This document shows, piece after piece, positions 1 to 8,460 of a DNA stretch of 64,000 nt; the stretch's first letter is position 1, and the number at the start of each line of letters is the position of its first letter. The notes below the pieces were generated by a model. The model ran no database searches. It saw nothing but the letters and a program-made list of their open reading frames with translations, and had not been told where the DNA came from. The position numbers and the translations under genes are program-made. The stretch is from Novosphingobium sp. FSW06-99 (GTDB lineage: Bacteria; Pseudomonadota; Alphaproteobacteria; Sphingomonadales; Sphingomonadaceae): positions 18,184 through 82,183 of the forward strand of contig NZ_KQ954266.1 in assembly GCF_001519065.1 (NCBI RefSeq). Direction: 5' to 3'.

Positions 1-397
1 CATAGCGCGCGGCCGAGGTGATCACTTCGCCCGGCATGTCAGACGAGATCACGTTGACATTCAGCCGCCCGGCCTTGCCCGACGCATCGGGCCCCAGAAT
101 GCGGTCGAGCGTGGCGATGCGCCGCGCCAGTTGCGGCGGCCAGTCCTCGCCGATGCGGGTCGCCCACAACAGCTTCATCTGTCGCACTTGCGTGGCCACG
201 GCGGCGGCAAAGGCGGTGGTATCGAGCCCCAGGCTATAGCCCGAGGGCAGCAGGATATTGTCGAACCCGCCCTCTTCGGCGCGCAGCACGATATTGCGAC
301 AGTGCTCCCAACTCGATTTCAGGTGGGGATCATGCACGCCGAGAAATTCGTAATCATCGTCGCACAATGCCGAAAACCAGGCAATTTCGCATGTCAT
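1..397 (-). CDS. smoC: Luciferase-like flavin-dependent monooxygenase, probable sulfoquinovose monooxygenase (partial)
   Basis: Only the N-terminal 132 residues are in the window; the gene runs off the left edge. The ATG at 397 overlaps the stop of the aldo/keto reductase gene by 4 bp (ATGA). The translation begins MTCEIAWFSALCDDDYEFLG and continues with AEEGGFDNILLPSGYSLG, ATLDRILG and GRLNVNVISSDMPGE. This is the order of conserved blocks in the SsuD-type branch of bacterial luciferase-like FMNH2-dependent monooxygenases (LLPSG, ARxxATLDRI, GRLxxNV). In the sulfo-SMO pathway such an enzyme desulfonates sulfoquinovose to 6-oxoglucose and sulfite, using reduced flavin from a partner reductase. 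Seen directly: family motifs and operon position. Inferred: the substrate, from the sulfoquinovosidase and reductase next door. It could instead act on another alkanesulfonate. A flavin reductase gene is expected further left but cannot be seen. Confidence 0.82.
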   Translation of the reverse strand, partial: MTCEIAWFSALCDDDYEFLGVHDPHLKSSWEHCRNIVLRAEEGGFDNILLPSGYSLGLDTTAFAAAVATQVRQMKLLWATRIGEDWPPQLARRIATLDRILGPDASGKAGRLNVNVISSDMPGEVITSAARY

Positions 398-1308
398 GGC
401 AGCTTCTCCCCACGTGCGGCGACCAGCACCGCATACCAATCCTGACGCGACCACTGCACGGTCAACGCGATCGCACCTTCGGCAATGCGCGCCGGATTTT
501 GCGACCCGATGATCGGGATGATCCCTGCCGGATGCGCCATCAGCCAGCTATAGGCCGCGATGCTGCGGCCAATTCCGCGTGGCGCGGCAAAGGCATCGAG
601 CGCAGCGGCAACTGCGATGTCGCGCGCGGTTTCGGGCGCGGCCAGCCGCCCGCCGCCAAGCGGCGACCAGGCGAGCGGTGTCAGCCCCAGCATCATCGCC
701 TGATCCATCTCGCCATTTTCAAGGCAGGCAATGCGCAACGGGCTGATTTCGGGCTGGGTGGTGGCCAGCTTGTGCCCCAGGAAATGGTTGAGCGCGGCGA
801 CCTGCGGCATCGTGAAATTCGACACACCCAGCGCGCGGATCTTGCCCGCCGCCACCGCATCGTCGAGCGCGCGCGCCACTTCGTGCGGATGCGCCAGGAT
901 ATCGGGGCGATGGATCTGCCACAGATCGATGCAATCGACCCCCAGCCGCCGCAAAGAGGCATCGATCGCGTGCGCCAGATAGGCCGCGCTCTGGTCATAG
1001 GGCAGTGGCGGCGCAATGCCGCCCTTGGTGGCCAGCACCATGCGATCGCGCAAGGCCGGTTGCGCGCGAAGGACTTCGCCCAGCAATGCCTCGGCATCGC
1101 CGAAACCCGACGAACCGTCAAAGCCATAGATATCGGCAGTGTCGAACAGCGTGATTCCGGCATCGAGCGCGGCATGGAGCAGCGCCGCCGCCTCGCGCGC
1201 GCTGCGCCCGTGTTCGGCAAAGCGCCACATGCCCCAGGCAATCGGCGATACGGTCAGTGATGATCCGCCCAGCGGACGGGTAACAGGCGGAAGCGGCAAC
1301 TCACTCAT
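394..1308 (-). CDS. smoB: Aldo/keto reductase, probable 6-oxoglucose reductase
   Basis: A 304-aa single-domain AKR with the usual family length. The catalytic tetrad is intact: Asp56 and Tyr61 in FDTADIYG, Lys95 in LATKGG and His133 in WQIHRPD. The later GVSNF and the SPLGGG loop are typical of the YdhF-like branch. It should be a cytosolic NAD(P)H-dependent carbonyl reductase. The start ATG overlaps the LacI gene's stop by 4 bp, and its stop overlaps the start of the monooxygenase gene by 4 bp, so the genes are translationally coupled. In the known oxidative sulfoquinovose pathway an AKR (SmoB) reduces 6-oxoglucose, the product of the monooxygenase, to glucose. I infer that role from context; the sequence alone only proves a functional-looking AKR. 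Confidence 0.85.
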   Translation of the reverse strand: MSELPLPPVTRPLGGSSLTVSPIAWGMWRFAEHGRSAREAAALLHAALDAGITLFDTADIYGFDGSSGFGDAEALLGEVLRAQPALRDRMVLATKGGIAPPLPYDQSAAYLAHAIDASLRRLGVDCIDLWQIHRPDILAHPHEVARALDDAVAAGKIRALGVSNFTMPQVAALNHFLGHKLATTQPEISPLRIACLENGEMDQAMMLGLTPLAWSPLGGGRLAAPETARDIAVAAALDAFAAPRGIGRSIAAYSWLMAHPAGIIPIIGSQNPARIAEGAIALTVQWSRQDWYAVLVAARGEKLP

Positions 1309-2318
1309 GGGTTCATCCTGGCGGGAGGGGCAACAGAAGCGCGTTCGATCAGCCGGTGCGGCAATCGGCGATGGGTGATATCGCCACCGGCGATCAGGAT
1401 TTCGGTGGCGGTGCGCGCCAGATCGGCCATCGGCTGATGGATCGTGGTCAGCGCGGGCCAGACCGTGCGGGCCAGCGTGGTGTCGTCAAATCCCGCCACC
1501 GACAATTGATCGGGCAGCGACAGACCCCGGTCGTGCGCCACCGCCAGCACGCCGGCGGCCATGTCATCGTTGGCGGCGAACACCGCCGTGGGCGGATGGC
1601 GCATATCGAGCAAGGCCGCGCCGGCCGCCATGCCGCTTTCGAAATCGAACGCGCCGGGCATCACCAGTTGCGGTTCGAACGCAATGCCGGCGCGATCGAG
1701 CGCGCGGCGATAGCCGAACTGGCGGTCGTCGCTGCCCGGATGGTTGGGATGGCCCTTGATAAAACCGATGCGGCGATGGCCCAGATTGATCAGGTGCGTG
1801 GTCATATCGTCGGCGGCCTGCGCATCGTCGATGAATACCGAGGATGTCATCGCATGATTGGTGCCCGGCGATATCCGCACGAAGGGAATATCGAGCGCAT
1901 CGAGCGCGCGCAGCACGGCGGGACAATCGGTAACGGGCGAGGACAGCACGATGCCATCGACATGGGTTTCGCCCACCAGCCCGCGCACCTGATCACCGAC
2001 ATCGGGATCGGTCACATCGACCGGTTGCGCCAGCAGGCGAATGCCATGCACCTTGCAGCAATCCCAGCAACCCGACTGGATCTGAAACATGTAATAAGGG
2101 CTGTGGTTGTCATAGATCAGCGCGATCTGGTTCGATTTCGATCCCGACAGGATGCGCGCGGCCACGCTGGGGCGGAAATCGAGTTCCTGCATCGCGCGTT
2201 CGACTTTTTCACGCATCGGCGCGCTGACATAGGGATGGCCGTTGAGCACGCGGCTGACTGTCTTGACCGCAACGCCCGCGCGCGCGGCCACGTCGCGAAT
2301 ATTCGCTCTTTCGCTCAT
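1305..2318 (-). CDS. LacI-family transcriptional regulator of the sulfoquinovose operon
   Basis: A 337-aa protein with a classic LacI N-terminal helix-turn-helix (residues about 5-30: IRDVAARAGVAVKTVSRVLN) and hinge (residues about 45-62, ending AARILSGSKSN). A periplasmic-binding-protein-like sugar-sensing domain follows to the C-terminus (IALIYDNHSPYYM, VDGIVLSSPV, VAGFDDTTLA). The start overlaps the sulfoquinovosidase stop by 4 bp and the stop overlaps the AKR start by 4 bp, so the regulator is made inside the operon it probably controls. The likely ligand is sulfoquinovose or a derivative. Candidate operators are the TATG...CATA sites at 4386-4404 and 8442-8460. Ligand and operator are inferences; the family call is secure. 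Confidence 0.93.
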   Translation of the reverse strand: MSERANIRDVAARAGVAVKTVSRVLNGHPYVSAPMREKVERAMQELDFRPSVAARILSGSKSNQIALIYDNHSPYYMFQIQSGCWDCCKVHGIRLLAQPVDVTDPDVGDQVRGLVGETHVDGIVLSSPVTDCPAVLRALDALDIPFVRISPGTNHAMTSSVFIDDAQAADDMTTHLINLGHRRIGFIKGHPNHPGSDDRQFGYRRALDRAGIAFEPQLVMPGAFDFESGMAAGAALLDMRHPPTAVFAANDDMAAGVLAVAHDRGLSLPDQLSVAGFDDTTLARTVWPALTTIHQPMADLARTATEILIAGGDITHRRLPHRLIERASVAPPARMNP

Positions 2319-4315
2319 GGTGCCATGATCTCCCGCAATCCCGCAAACAGCGCCGCATAGACGCTGTCGGGGCGATAGAAAACCGGGGGCTGGCCGATCG
2401 GCGCGGCAATGGTCACAGTGCCCGGCGCATGGTCCTGCCCAGTCCAGACATGGCGCCAGGGCCGATCACCCGGCAGCACCACGCACCGCGTGGTGCTGCC
2501 CGCTTCGATCACCGGCGCGACCAGCAGATCGGCGCCATAGAGATACTGGTCCTGGATCGCGTAAAGTTCGCGATCGGCAGGATAGTGCACAAACAGCGGG
2601 CGTTGCACGGGCAACCCGGTCGCCACCGCATCGTCGCACAGATGCCGTACATAGGGCGCCAGATGCGCATGAACCCGGCTCCATGCCGCAAAGCAGGCCA
2701 GCAGTTCGGGCGTGCTGTCATATTGCAAGTTGTCATCGGGCCGGTTGCCTTCGTGGCTGCGCATGACCGGGGCAAACGCGGCCAGTTCGCACCAGCGCTG
2801 CATCAGTTCCACGCTGCGCACATTGCCGTGCAGCGAGGTATAGCCGCCGCAATCGGAATGGCTGTAGGCATTGCCCACCAGCCCCGCCGAAAGCGCCGCC
2901 GTAATCACCGTGCCGATGCCGTCGTGGCGCGTGAAATCAACCGACTGGTCGCCCGCCCACAGCAGCGGGCAGTGGCGCGACACCCCGGAAAATCCGGCCC
3001 GCATGAAAAACAGCGCATCACCGGTGCGCCCGCGCGCGGCCAGCGCGGCCGCATTGACCTGTGCCCACAGCACCGGCCACAGATTGTGCGCCGCCATCGC
3101 ATCGATCCCGCTCGCCAGCCGCACATCGGTGGGCAGATATTCGCCGAAATCGGCCATCCAGCCATCGATGCCGATATCGAGCATTTCACGCCCGAGCACG
3201 CGTTCGGCAAACCAGTCGCACGTTTCGGCCCGCGTGAAATCAAGCACACCGCAATCGAATTCGCCGAAATCGACCAGATAGACCGCATCGCTGTCCTGCC
3301 GCAGGCACAAGTGCCCACCCGCCTGGGCTTCCCGGTACAAGGCCCCGTCGACGGCCAGATAGGGGTTGGCATAAGCCATGAAGCGGATGCCCCGCGCATG
3401 CAGAGCATCAATCCGTGCGGGCAAATCGGGATAGCGCGCCGCGCTGTAGCGCCAGTCCCAGAACAGGCGGCGACCAAAGCTGGTTTCACGCACCCCGGCC
3501 CAGTCTTCACACCACAGCGCCGCGACCGACGTGCCTGCATCAACGAAGCGCTCAAGCCGGTCAAAGCTGGCAAAGCCGGCTTTCAGCCCGACAATCGCCC
3601 CCCCGATGGCCCAGTCTGGCAAAGCCGGTGGCCGACCGAAATACGATGCCAGCCGGGCAATCAGATGGTGCGGATCATCCTGCGCAAACAGCACAAACCG
3701 CGCGCTGCTGGCCCAGATTTCGACACCGTGATGCGCCGGATCGGTGAAATCGAGCACGCTGTAGCAGGTGGTGTCACAATGCACCGCCAGCCAGCGAGAG
3801 GTCATAAAGGTCGGCTGCGGGTAATTGGTGTTCCAGTAATCGCCACCGGCCATGCCGGTCTGGTCCATCACTTGCGTCAGCGCGGTCGATTTGTCGCGCC
3901 CCACCCCCGGCTCGCTGGTCCACATCGGAAACCGCCGTCCGTTGAGCGCGAAATAGCTCATCTGCTCGCCGCCACCCCACACGTATTCGTGCGGATCGGC
4001 GTAAAGCCGGACGTGGATGCGATCATTGGCGGGGTCGCACGCCGTGACCGTCAGGTCGGCATCGGTCCAGGCGATCCGCACCACCGGCACCGTATCGTCG
4101 CACAGAACGACAGCATCGCCATCGCGGTGCCAGTCGCGCGGCGTTGTCTGGCCCTGGGGCGCATCCTCGATTCGGAAATTGCCGCGCAGCATCGTCACCG
4201 TGGGGTGCCCGCGCGCCACTGTCACCGATGGACAATCGGCGCTGTGACGCAGCACCGTACGTCCCGCCAGGACCAGCGAAAATCCCGTTTGTTCGATTTC
4301 GAGGCGCAATTTCAT
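2315..4315 (-). CDS. smoI: GH31 sulfoquinovosidase (KERWY type)
   Basis: A 666-aa glycoside hydrolase of family 31, close to the usual length of sulfoquinovosidases. The catalytic nucleophile is Asp389 in GWMADFGEYLPTD and the acid/base is Asp456 in LLWAGDQSVD; HEGNRP (521-526) and the APIGxPPVFYR block near the C-terminus are also SQase-like. Five positions that bind the sulfonate of sulfoquinovose are present: Lys245 (IVGLKAG), Glu270 (LWCEDW), Arg283 and Trp286 (SFGRRLFW) and Tyr492 (CGGYTS). This is the KERWY version known from Agrobacterium-type SQases rather than the QQRWY version of E. coli YihQ. There is no signal peptide, so it is cytosolic. It would release sulfoquinovose from sulfoquinovosyl glycerol or the lipid headgroup. 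First gene of the minus-strand operon; its ATG faces a 412-bp divergent promoter region shared with the TonB receptor gene. Confidence 0.92.
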   Translation of the reverse strand: MKLRLEIEQTGFSLVLAGRTVLRHSADCPSVTVARGHPTVTMLRGNFRIEDAPQGQTTPRDWHRDGDAVVLCDDTVPVVRIAWTDADLTVTACDPANDRIHVRLYADPHEYVWGGGEQMSYFALNGRRFPMWTSEPGVGRDKSTALTQVMDQTGMAGGDYWNTNYPQPTFMTSRWLAVHCDTTCYSVLDFTDPAHHGVEIWASSARFVLFAQDDPHHLIARLASYFGRPPALPDWAIGGAIVGLKAGFASFDRLERFVDAGTSVAALWCEDWAGVRETSFGRRLFWDWRYSAARYPDLPARIDALHARGIRFMAYANPYLAVDGALYREAQAGGHLCLRQDSDAVYLVDFGEFDCGVLDFTRAETCDWFAERVLGREMLDIGIDGWMADFGEYLPTDVRLASGIDAMAAHNLWPVLWAQVNAAALAARGRTGDALFFMRAGFSGVSRHCPLLWAGDQSVDFTRHDGIGTVITAALSAGLVGNAYSHSDCGGYTSLHGNVRSVELMQRWCELAAFAPVMRSHEGNRPDDNLQYDSTPELLACFAAWSRVHAHLAPYVRHLCDDAVATGLPVQRPLFVHYPADRELYAIQDQYLYGADLLVAPVIEAGSTTRCVVLPGDRPWRHVWTGQDHAPGTVTIAAPIGQPPVFYRPDSVYAALFAGLREIMAP

Positions 4316-4385
4316 GGCTATCCCACACCCGGCCCATCCATATCCAGGCCGCCGTCGCGGCGCACCTGGAAAAATGCCAAGCCCT

Positions 4386-4404
4386 TATGACACCGATTGA
4401 CATA
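4386..4404. promoter_or_regulatory. Candidate LacI operator upstream of the sulfoquinovosidase gene
   Basis: An imperfect 19-bp palindrome, TATGACACCGATTGACATA, lies 71-89 bp upstream of the SQase start. The 12-mer CTTATGACACCG that covers its left half recurs at 8440-8451 upstream of the MFS gene at almost the same distance. The right half, ATTGACATA, recurs at 4622-4630 on the TonB-receptor side of the same intergenic region. I infer an operator for the operon's LacI protein; it might instead be a conserved promoter element. Confidence 0.55.
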
Positions 4405-4479
4405 TCGAGCACAGATCGGCAAATCAACCGGGAATAGCAGGCCGGAACACGATTCCGCGACATTGCAAACAGTCACGAT

Positions 4480-4497
4480 CGACCGGCGCACCGGTCG
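4480..4497. promoter_or_regulatory. Inverted repeat in the SQase/TonB-receptor divergent region
   Basis: Perfect 7-bp arms CGACCGG and CCGGTCG are separated by CGCA. It lies in the middle of the 412-bp region between the SQase and TonB-receptor genes (4316-4727), which otherwise holds no gene I can support. It may be a second regulator site or a small hairpin. A possible -35 hexamer TTGACA for the receptor gene sits at 4624-4629. Confidence 0.35.
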
Positions 4498-4727
4498 GCG
4501 GGCAGAGAGGACGAATGGCATGAAATCAGCATCTTTGCGGAATTCGGTCGTGTTTTTGCGCGGCGTGCGTTGGCGTGCGTCGCGCTGAAATCGGCGCCCT
4601 GCAACAATCTCTACAAATGTAATTGACATAACATCGGCGTCGTCTACCAGCCACCGCCACAGCGGTGACCTGCACGAACACACCAGTACAGGCGCCACAC
4701 GCGCCGTGCCTTTCAGGGGAGAATGAC

Positions 4728-7097
4728 ATGAGACCGACATATTGTGCCTTGGCCGCGTTGCCACTGGTCGCGCTGATCGCATCGCCGGCGCTGGCCGCCG
4801 ATGCGCAGCCCACCGCCACGCCCGGCGCCACGACCGACGCCCCGCCCGCCGAAATCATCGTCACCGCACAAAAACGTGCCGAACCGCTGCAAAAAGTGCC
4901 CGTCGCGATCACCGTCGTGTCGGGCGATGCGATGACGCGGCTGTCGACCAACAATATCGAGGATACCCAGCGACTGGTCCCCGCGCTGACTTTCGTCAAG
5001 GGCGACACCAGCCTCAATTCGGCGCTGTTCCTGCGCGGTCTCGGCACGGTCAGCTTTTCGATCGCCGCCGAACCCAGCGTGACCAGCGTGCTCGACGGCG
5101 TGGTGCTGGCACGTGCGGGCGAAAGCTTTGGCGATCTTTACGACCTCGACCGCGTCGAAGTGCTGCGCGGCCCGCAAGGCACGCTGTTCGGCAAGAATGC
5201 CTCGGCCGGGGTGATCAACATCGTCACCAAGGAACCCGGCAAGGAACTCGGCGGCTATATGGACGTCGGCGTGTTCGAGGGCGGCGAGTACAAGCTCAAG
5301 GCCAATCTGAGCGGCCCGATTGGTGACAACTGGCGCGCCGGAGTCACCGGATTTTATAGCGATTACAAAGGCAACATCTGGGACGAAACGACCCACAGCA
5401 AGATCAACGGCTATCAGCACTATGGTGTGCGCGGCCAGTTGATCGGCGATGTTACGCCCAACCTGCACGTCAAGCTGATTGCCGATTACCGCAAGGCCGA
5501 CGACCAGTGCTGCGCCTTTGTGATCGGCGCGCTCAATCCCACGCCCTCGGCGAGCCAGGCGGCCTTGCAAAGCATCCTGCCCCCGGCCTTGGGCGGCGAT
5601 ACGCGCCAAAGCATCCAGAGCATGCCCAACCGCACCGAGGAAGAAACCTATGGCGCGTCGTTGCAGGCCGATCTGGCGCTGGGCACGCACACGCTGACCT
5701 CGATCACCGCATGGCGCAAATGGAACAACGAGGAAGTGCGCGATGGCGACTGGGTCGACCAGCTCTATCTCGGCAACCCGCTGATCCATGATATCGGCCC
5801 CGAACGGTCACACACATTTACCCAGGAACTGCGCCTGACATCGCCGACCGGCGGCTTTGTCGATTACGTCGTCGGCGCGTTCTATTATCAGGCGGTGGCC
5901 GAACGGACTTATACCCGCAACGATACCTATTGCCTGGCCACGACCGCAGCCAGGCAGGCCAATGGCCTGATCCCCTGCCCCGCCGACCTTTCGACGATCG
6001 TCAACGCGGTCGGGGTGGGCGTGTTCGGATCGACCTTCGACAACGTTGCCGCCTATGGCCAGGCGACCTGGCACTTTGCGCCGACGTTCCGGTTGGTGAC
6101 CGGCCTGCGCTATACCCACGACAAAGTCACCGCCTATGACACGCGCACCGATGCCTTGAACGGCGTGAGCGGCCCGGCCGGGATTGCGGGCAATTTCGAC
6201 GCCAATGTGGCGGCGGGCGGCACCTTCAACGGCACGCCGTGGACGGGTGAAACCAGCGCAAACAACGTTTCGGGCAAGGCCGCGCTGGAATATGATCTGG
6301 CGCCGCACCACATGTTCTATGCCAGCTATTCGCGCGGGTACAAAGGCCCGGCGTTCAACGTGTTCTTCAACATGACCGCTGCCAACACCGCCCCGATTTC
6401 GGCGGAAACCTCCAACGCGTTCGAAGCCGGGTTAAAAAACAGCTTTGCCAATGGCCGGTTGATCTTCAACATCGACGGGTTCTACACCAAGGTCTACAAC
6501 TATCAGGCCAATTACCCCACCACCGTCAACGGCACGGTGACCACCACGATCATCAATGCGGGCAATGTTTCGACCCGCGGCGGCGAGCTTGAACTGCTGT
6601 TCCGTCCCAACCGTCACCTGACGATCAACGGCGGCTACAGCTATACCGACGCGCGCGTGGACCAGTTCCTCGAACCGCCGGCCGCACAGGCGATCAACTA
6701 TATCGCGTCGGGTACCCCGCTGGCCTTTGCGCCCAAGAACAAGGGCAATCTGGGCGCGACATATACGCAGGAACCCACGGGCCTGCCCTTTGCGCTCGAA
6801 TTCAACGCTTTGGCCGCCTATACCGACAAGCAGGTGTCGACACTGGCCCCGACCAACACGGCGGCGCAGGAACTGGCGTTCCAGGAACAGATCCTCAAGG
6901 CCTATACCCAGGTCGATATCAGCCTGGCCGCCGTCGACCTTGCCAAGCACTATCGTCTGGCAGTCGTGGTCAAGAACCTGTTCAACGACCACTATGCCTC
7001 GACCATCGGCACCGGCGGCCCGGGTGGTTCGTATCTCTATCAGATCCCCCGCGATTCCGACCGTTATTGGGGGGTCACGCTGCACTACAATTTCTGA
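4728..7097 (+). CDS. TonB-dependent outer-membrane receptor of the sulfoquinovose locus
   Basis: A 789-aa receptor. The ATG at 4728 is preceded by AGGGGAGA and begins a clear signal peptide (MRPTYCALAALPLVALIASP, cleavage near ALAAD); upstream in-frame codons are unlikely. A TonB box-like EIIVTAQKRAEPLQKVPVA follows, then the plug domain (LFLRGLGTVSF, DLDRVEVLRGPQGTLFGKN at about 140-165) and a long beta-barrel ending in the aromatic Phe of LHYNF. It transports a substrate across the outer membrane using TonB energy. Because it is divergent from the sulfoquinovosidase operon, I infer uptake of sulfoquinovose, sulfoquinovosyl glycerol or sulfolipid fragments. Characterised sulfo-SMO loci, as I recall them, use an ABC importer with a binding protein instead. 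Substrate is unproven. Confidence 0.9.
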   Translation: MRPTYCALAALPLVALIASPALAADAQPTATPGATTDAPPAEIIVTAQKRAEPLQKVPVAITVVSGDAMTRLSTNNIEDTQRLVPALTFVKGDTSLNSALFLRGLGTVSFSIAAEPSVTSVLDGVVLARAGESFGDLYDLDRVEVLRGPQGTLFGKNASAGVINIVTKEPGKELGGYMDVGVFEGGEYKLKANLSGPIGDNWRAGVTGFYSDYKGNIWDETTHSKINGYQHYGVRGQLIGDVTPNLHVKLIADYRKADDQCCAFVIGALNPTPSASQAALQSILPPALGGDTRQSIQSMPNRTEEETYGASLQADLALGTHTLTSITAWRKWNNEEVRDGDWVDQLYLGNPLIHDIGPERSHTFTQELRLTSPTGGFVDYVVGAFYYQAVAERTYTRNDTYCLATTAARQANGLIPCPADLSTIVNAVGVGVFGSTFDNVAAYGQATWHFAPTFRLVTGLRYTHDKVTAYDTRTDALNGVSGPAGIAGNFDANVAAGGTFNGTPWTGETSANNVSGKAALEYDLAPHHMFYASYSRGYKGPAFNVFFNMTAANTAPISAETSNAFEAGLKNSFANGRLIFNIDGFYTKVYNYQANYPTTVNGTVTTTIINAGNVSTRGGELELLFRPNRHLTINGGYSYTDARVDQFLEPPAAQAINYIASGTPLAFAPKNKGNLGATYTQEPTGLPFALEFNALAAYTDKQVSTLAPTNTAAQELAFQEQILKAYTQVDISLAAVDLAKHYRLAVVVKNLFNDHYASTIGTGGPGGSYLYQIPRDSDRYWGVTLHYNF

Positions 7098-7122
7098 TCA
7101 CGCGCGAGCAGGGTCACGACGG

Positions 7123-7155
7123 CGGGGCCGGTGCACAGCACCGGCCCCGTTTTGT
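7123..7155 (+). terminator. Rho-independent terminator after the TonB-receptor gene
   Basis: A perfect 12-bp stem (7123-7134 with 7138-7149, CGGGGCCGGTGC and its complement) with a 3-nt ACA loop is followed by TTTTGTT. It lies between two convergent genes and probably also stops transcription coming from the MFS gene. Confidence 0.85.
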
Positions 7156-8375
7156 TATTGGGTGGGTGTCAGACGCGGCATGGCCAGACTGATCCATCCC
7201 AGCGCAATCAGATACGCCACCCCGCAAAAGGCAAACATCGGCGCATAGCCAAACCCGTGCCCCAGCGACCAACCGGCCAGTTCGATCACCGCCATGCCCG
7301 CCAGATTGCCCGCCACCGCGCCCAGCGCGATCACGCTGGCCATATGCTGGGTCGGCACGATATCGGCGGCCATGCCGAAAATGCTGGTCGAAAATCCCTG
7401 GTGCGCAAACAGCCCCAGCCCGATCAGCAACGCCGCCAGCCAAACGCTGTGCACCAGCAGCGCCATCGGCATTGCCAGAACCACCAGCGCGAACAGCAGC
7501 ATCGACCGCTTGCGCGCACGATCGGCATCCATGCCGCGCCTGATCAGCCAGGGGTAAAGCGATCCCGCCGTCAGCGCCCCGGTCGCCGCCAGCGCAAAAG
7601 TCAGTGCGATCGGTCGGCCCAGCTCGGCCTGGTTCATCGCGAACACCCGATGGAAATAGTCGGGCATCCAGAACAGCACGAACCACCACACCCCGTCGGT
7701 CCAGAATTTCGCCCCGATCACCGCCCAGGTGCTGTGTTCGCGCAACATCGCGCGCCATTCGACCGGCGCGCGTTCGGCCAGCGCACCCACCGGTTCCAGC
7801 CCACGCGTGCCCCACCACCACGCCGCCAGCCACACCAGCCCCAACCCGCCCGTCACCACAAATGCCGCCTGCCAGCCGAACGCCACGGCAAACGGCGGGA
7901 TGATCAGCGGGGTGATGATCGCACCGATATTGGGCGCGGTGTTGATCACGCCCAGTGCCTGGTTACGCTGTTTCGGCGTCAGATAGAGTGTCGCCGCCTT
8001 GACCCCGGCGGGTGTGCTGACCGTCTCGCCAATCCCCAGCACGATCCGCGCGGCGACGAATTGCTGCACATTGGCGGCGACCGCATGGGCCATGCCCGCC
8101 AGGCTCCACACCAAGACCGCCAGGCCATAGCCCAGCCGTACGCCCAGCCGATCGATGAACCAGCCCACGAAAACCAGCGCGCTGGCCGCGGCAAACTGGA
8201 ACGCCGCGCCAAGATGCGCAAAGTCGCCGTCGGACCAGTGGAACGTGGCCTGCAAGGTCGGTTTCAGCAACGCGACGACCTGCCGGTCGACATAGTTGAG
8301 CGCATTGCCCGCAAACAGCAGCGCGATCAGCGCCATGGCCAATTTGGGCGAGACAGGTGTCCTGGCTCTGGTCAC
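7155..8375 (-). CDS. MFS transporter (anion:cation symporter-like)
   Basis: About 406 aa with 12 predicted hydrophobic segments. The start is chosen as GTG at 8375, preceded by GGGAG about 10 nt upstream, giving MTRARTPVSPKLAMALIALL directly before the first membrane helix. An ATG at 8459 would add 28 non-hydrophobic residues and would cover the putative operator. The first helix NALNYVDRQVVALLKPTLQ and the loop DRLGVRLGYG are typical of the ACS/hexuronate (ExuT/GudP) branch of the major facilitator superfamily. It is convergent with the TonB receptor and its promoter shares a motif with the SQase promoter. I therefore infer inner-membrane uptake of sulfoquinovose or its glycoside, replacing the ABC importer of other sulfo-SMO loci. 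A different sugar acid remains possible. Confidence 0.85.
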   Translation of the reverse strand: MTRARTPVSPKLAMALIALLFAGNALNYVDRQVVALLKPTLQATFHWSDGDFAHLGAAFQFAAASALVFVGWFIDRLGVRLGYGLAVLVWSLAGMAHAVAANVQQFVAARIVLGIGETVSTPAGVKAATLYLTPKQRNQALGVINTAPNIGAIITPLIIPPFAVAFGWQAAFVVTGGLGLVWLAAWWWGTRGLEPVGALAERAPVEWRAMLREHSTWAVIGAKFWTDGVWWFVLFWMPDYFHRVFAMNQAELGRPIALTFALAATGALTAGSLYPWLIRRGMDADRARKRSMLLFALVVLAMPMALLVHSVWLAALLIGLGLFAHQGFSTSIFGMAADIVPTQHMASVIALGAVAGNLAGMAVIELAGWSLGHGFGYAPMFAFCGVAYLIALGWISLAMPRLTPTQ

Positions 8376-8441
8376 GATATCGCGTCTCCCGGCATGATTT
8401 GCGATGCATCCTAGCGAATGTACGGCACAAGCAAAGCAACT

Positions 8442-8460
8442 TATGACACCGTGAGCCATA
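8442..8460. promoter_or_regulatory. Candidate LacI operator upstream of the MFS gene
   Basis: TATGACACCGTGAGCCATA, a 19-bp imperfect palindrome, lies 67-85 bp upstream of the MFS start (GTG at 8375). Its left half and centre (CTTATGACACCG from 8440) are identical to the site upstream of the sulfoquinovosidase gene 4 kb away. This supports one regulon. Confidence 0.5.

Noticed and set aside
2315..4315. Generic alpha-xylosidase/alpha-glucosidase of GH31
   Set aside because: All five sulfonate-pocket residues and pathway neighbours point to sulfoquinovosidase.
2429..4390. Long plus-strand ORF (653 aa)
   Set aside because: Antisense shadow of the GH31 gene; Arg/His/Gln-rich, no domain, no ribosome-binding site.
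8375..8459. Longer N-terminus for the MFS protein (ATG 8459)
   Set aside because: Adds non-hydrophobic residues and would overlap the operator; GTG 8375 has GGGAG upstream.
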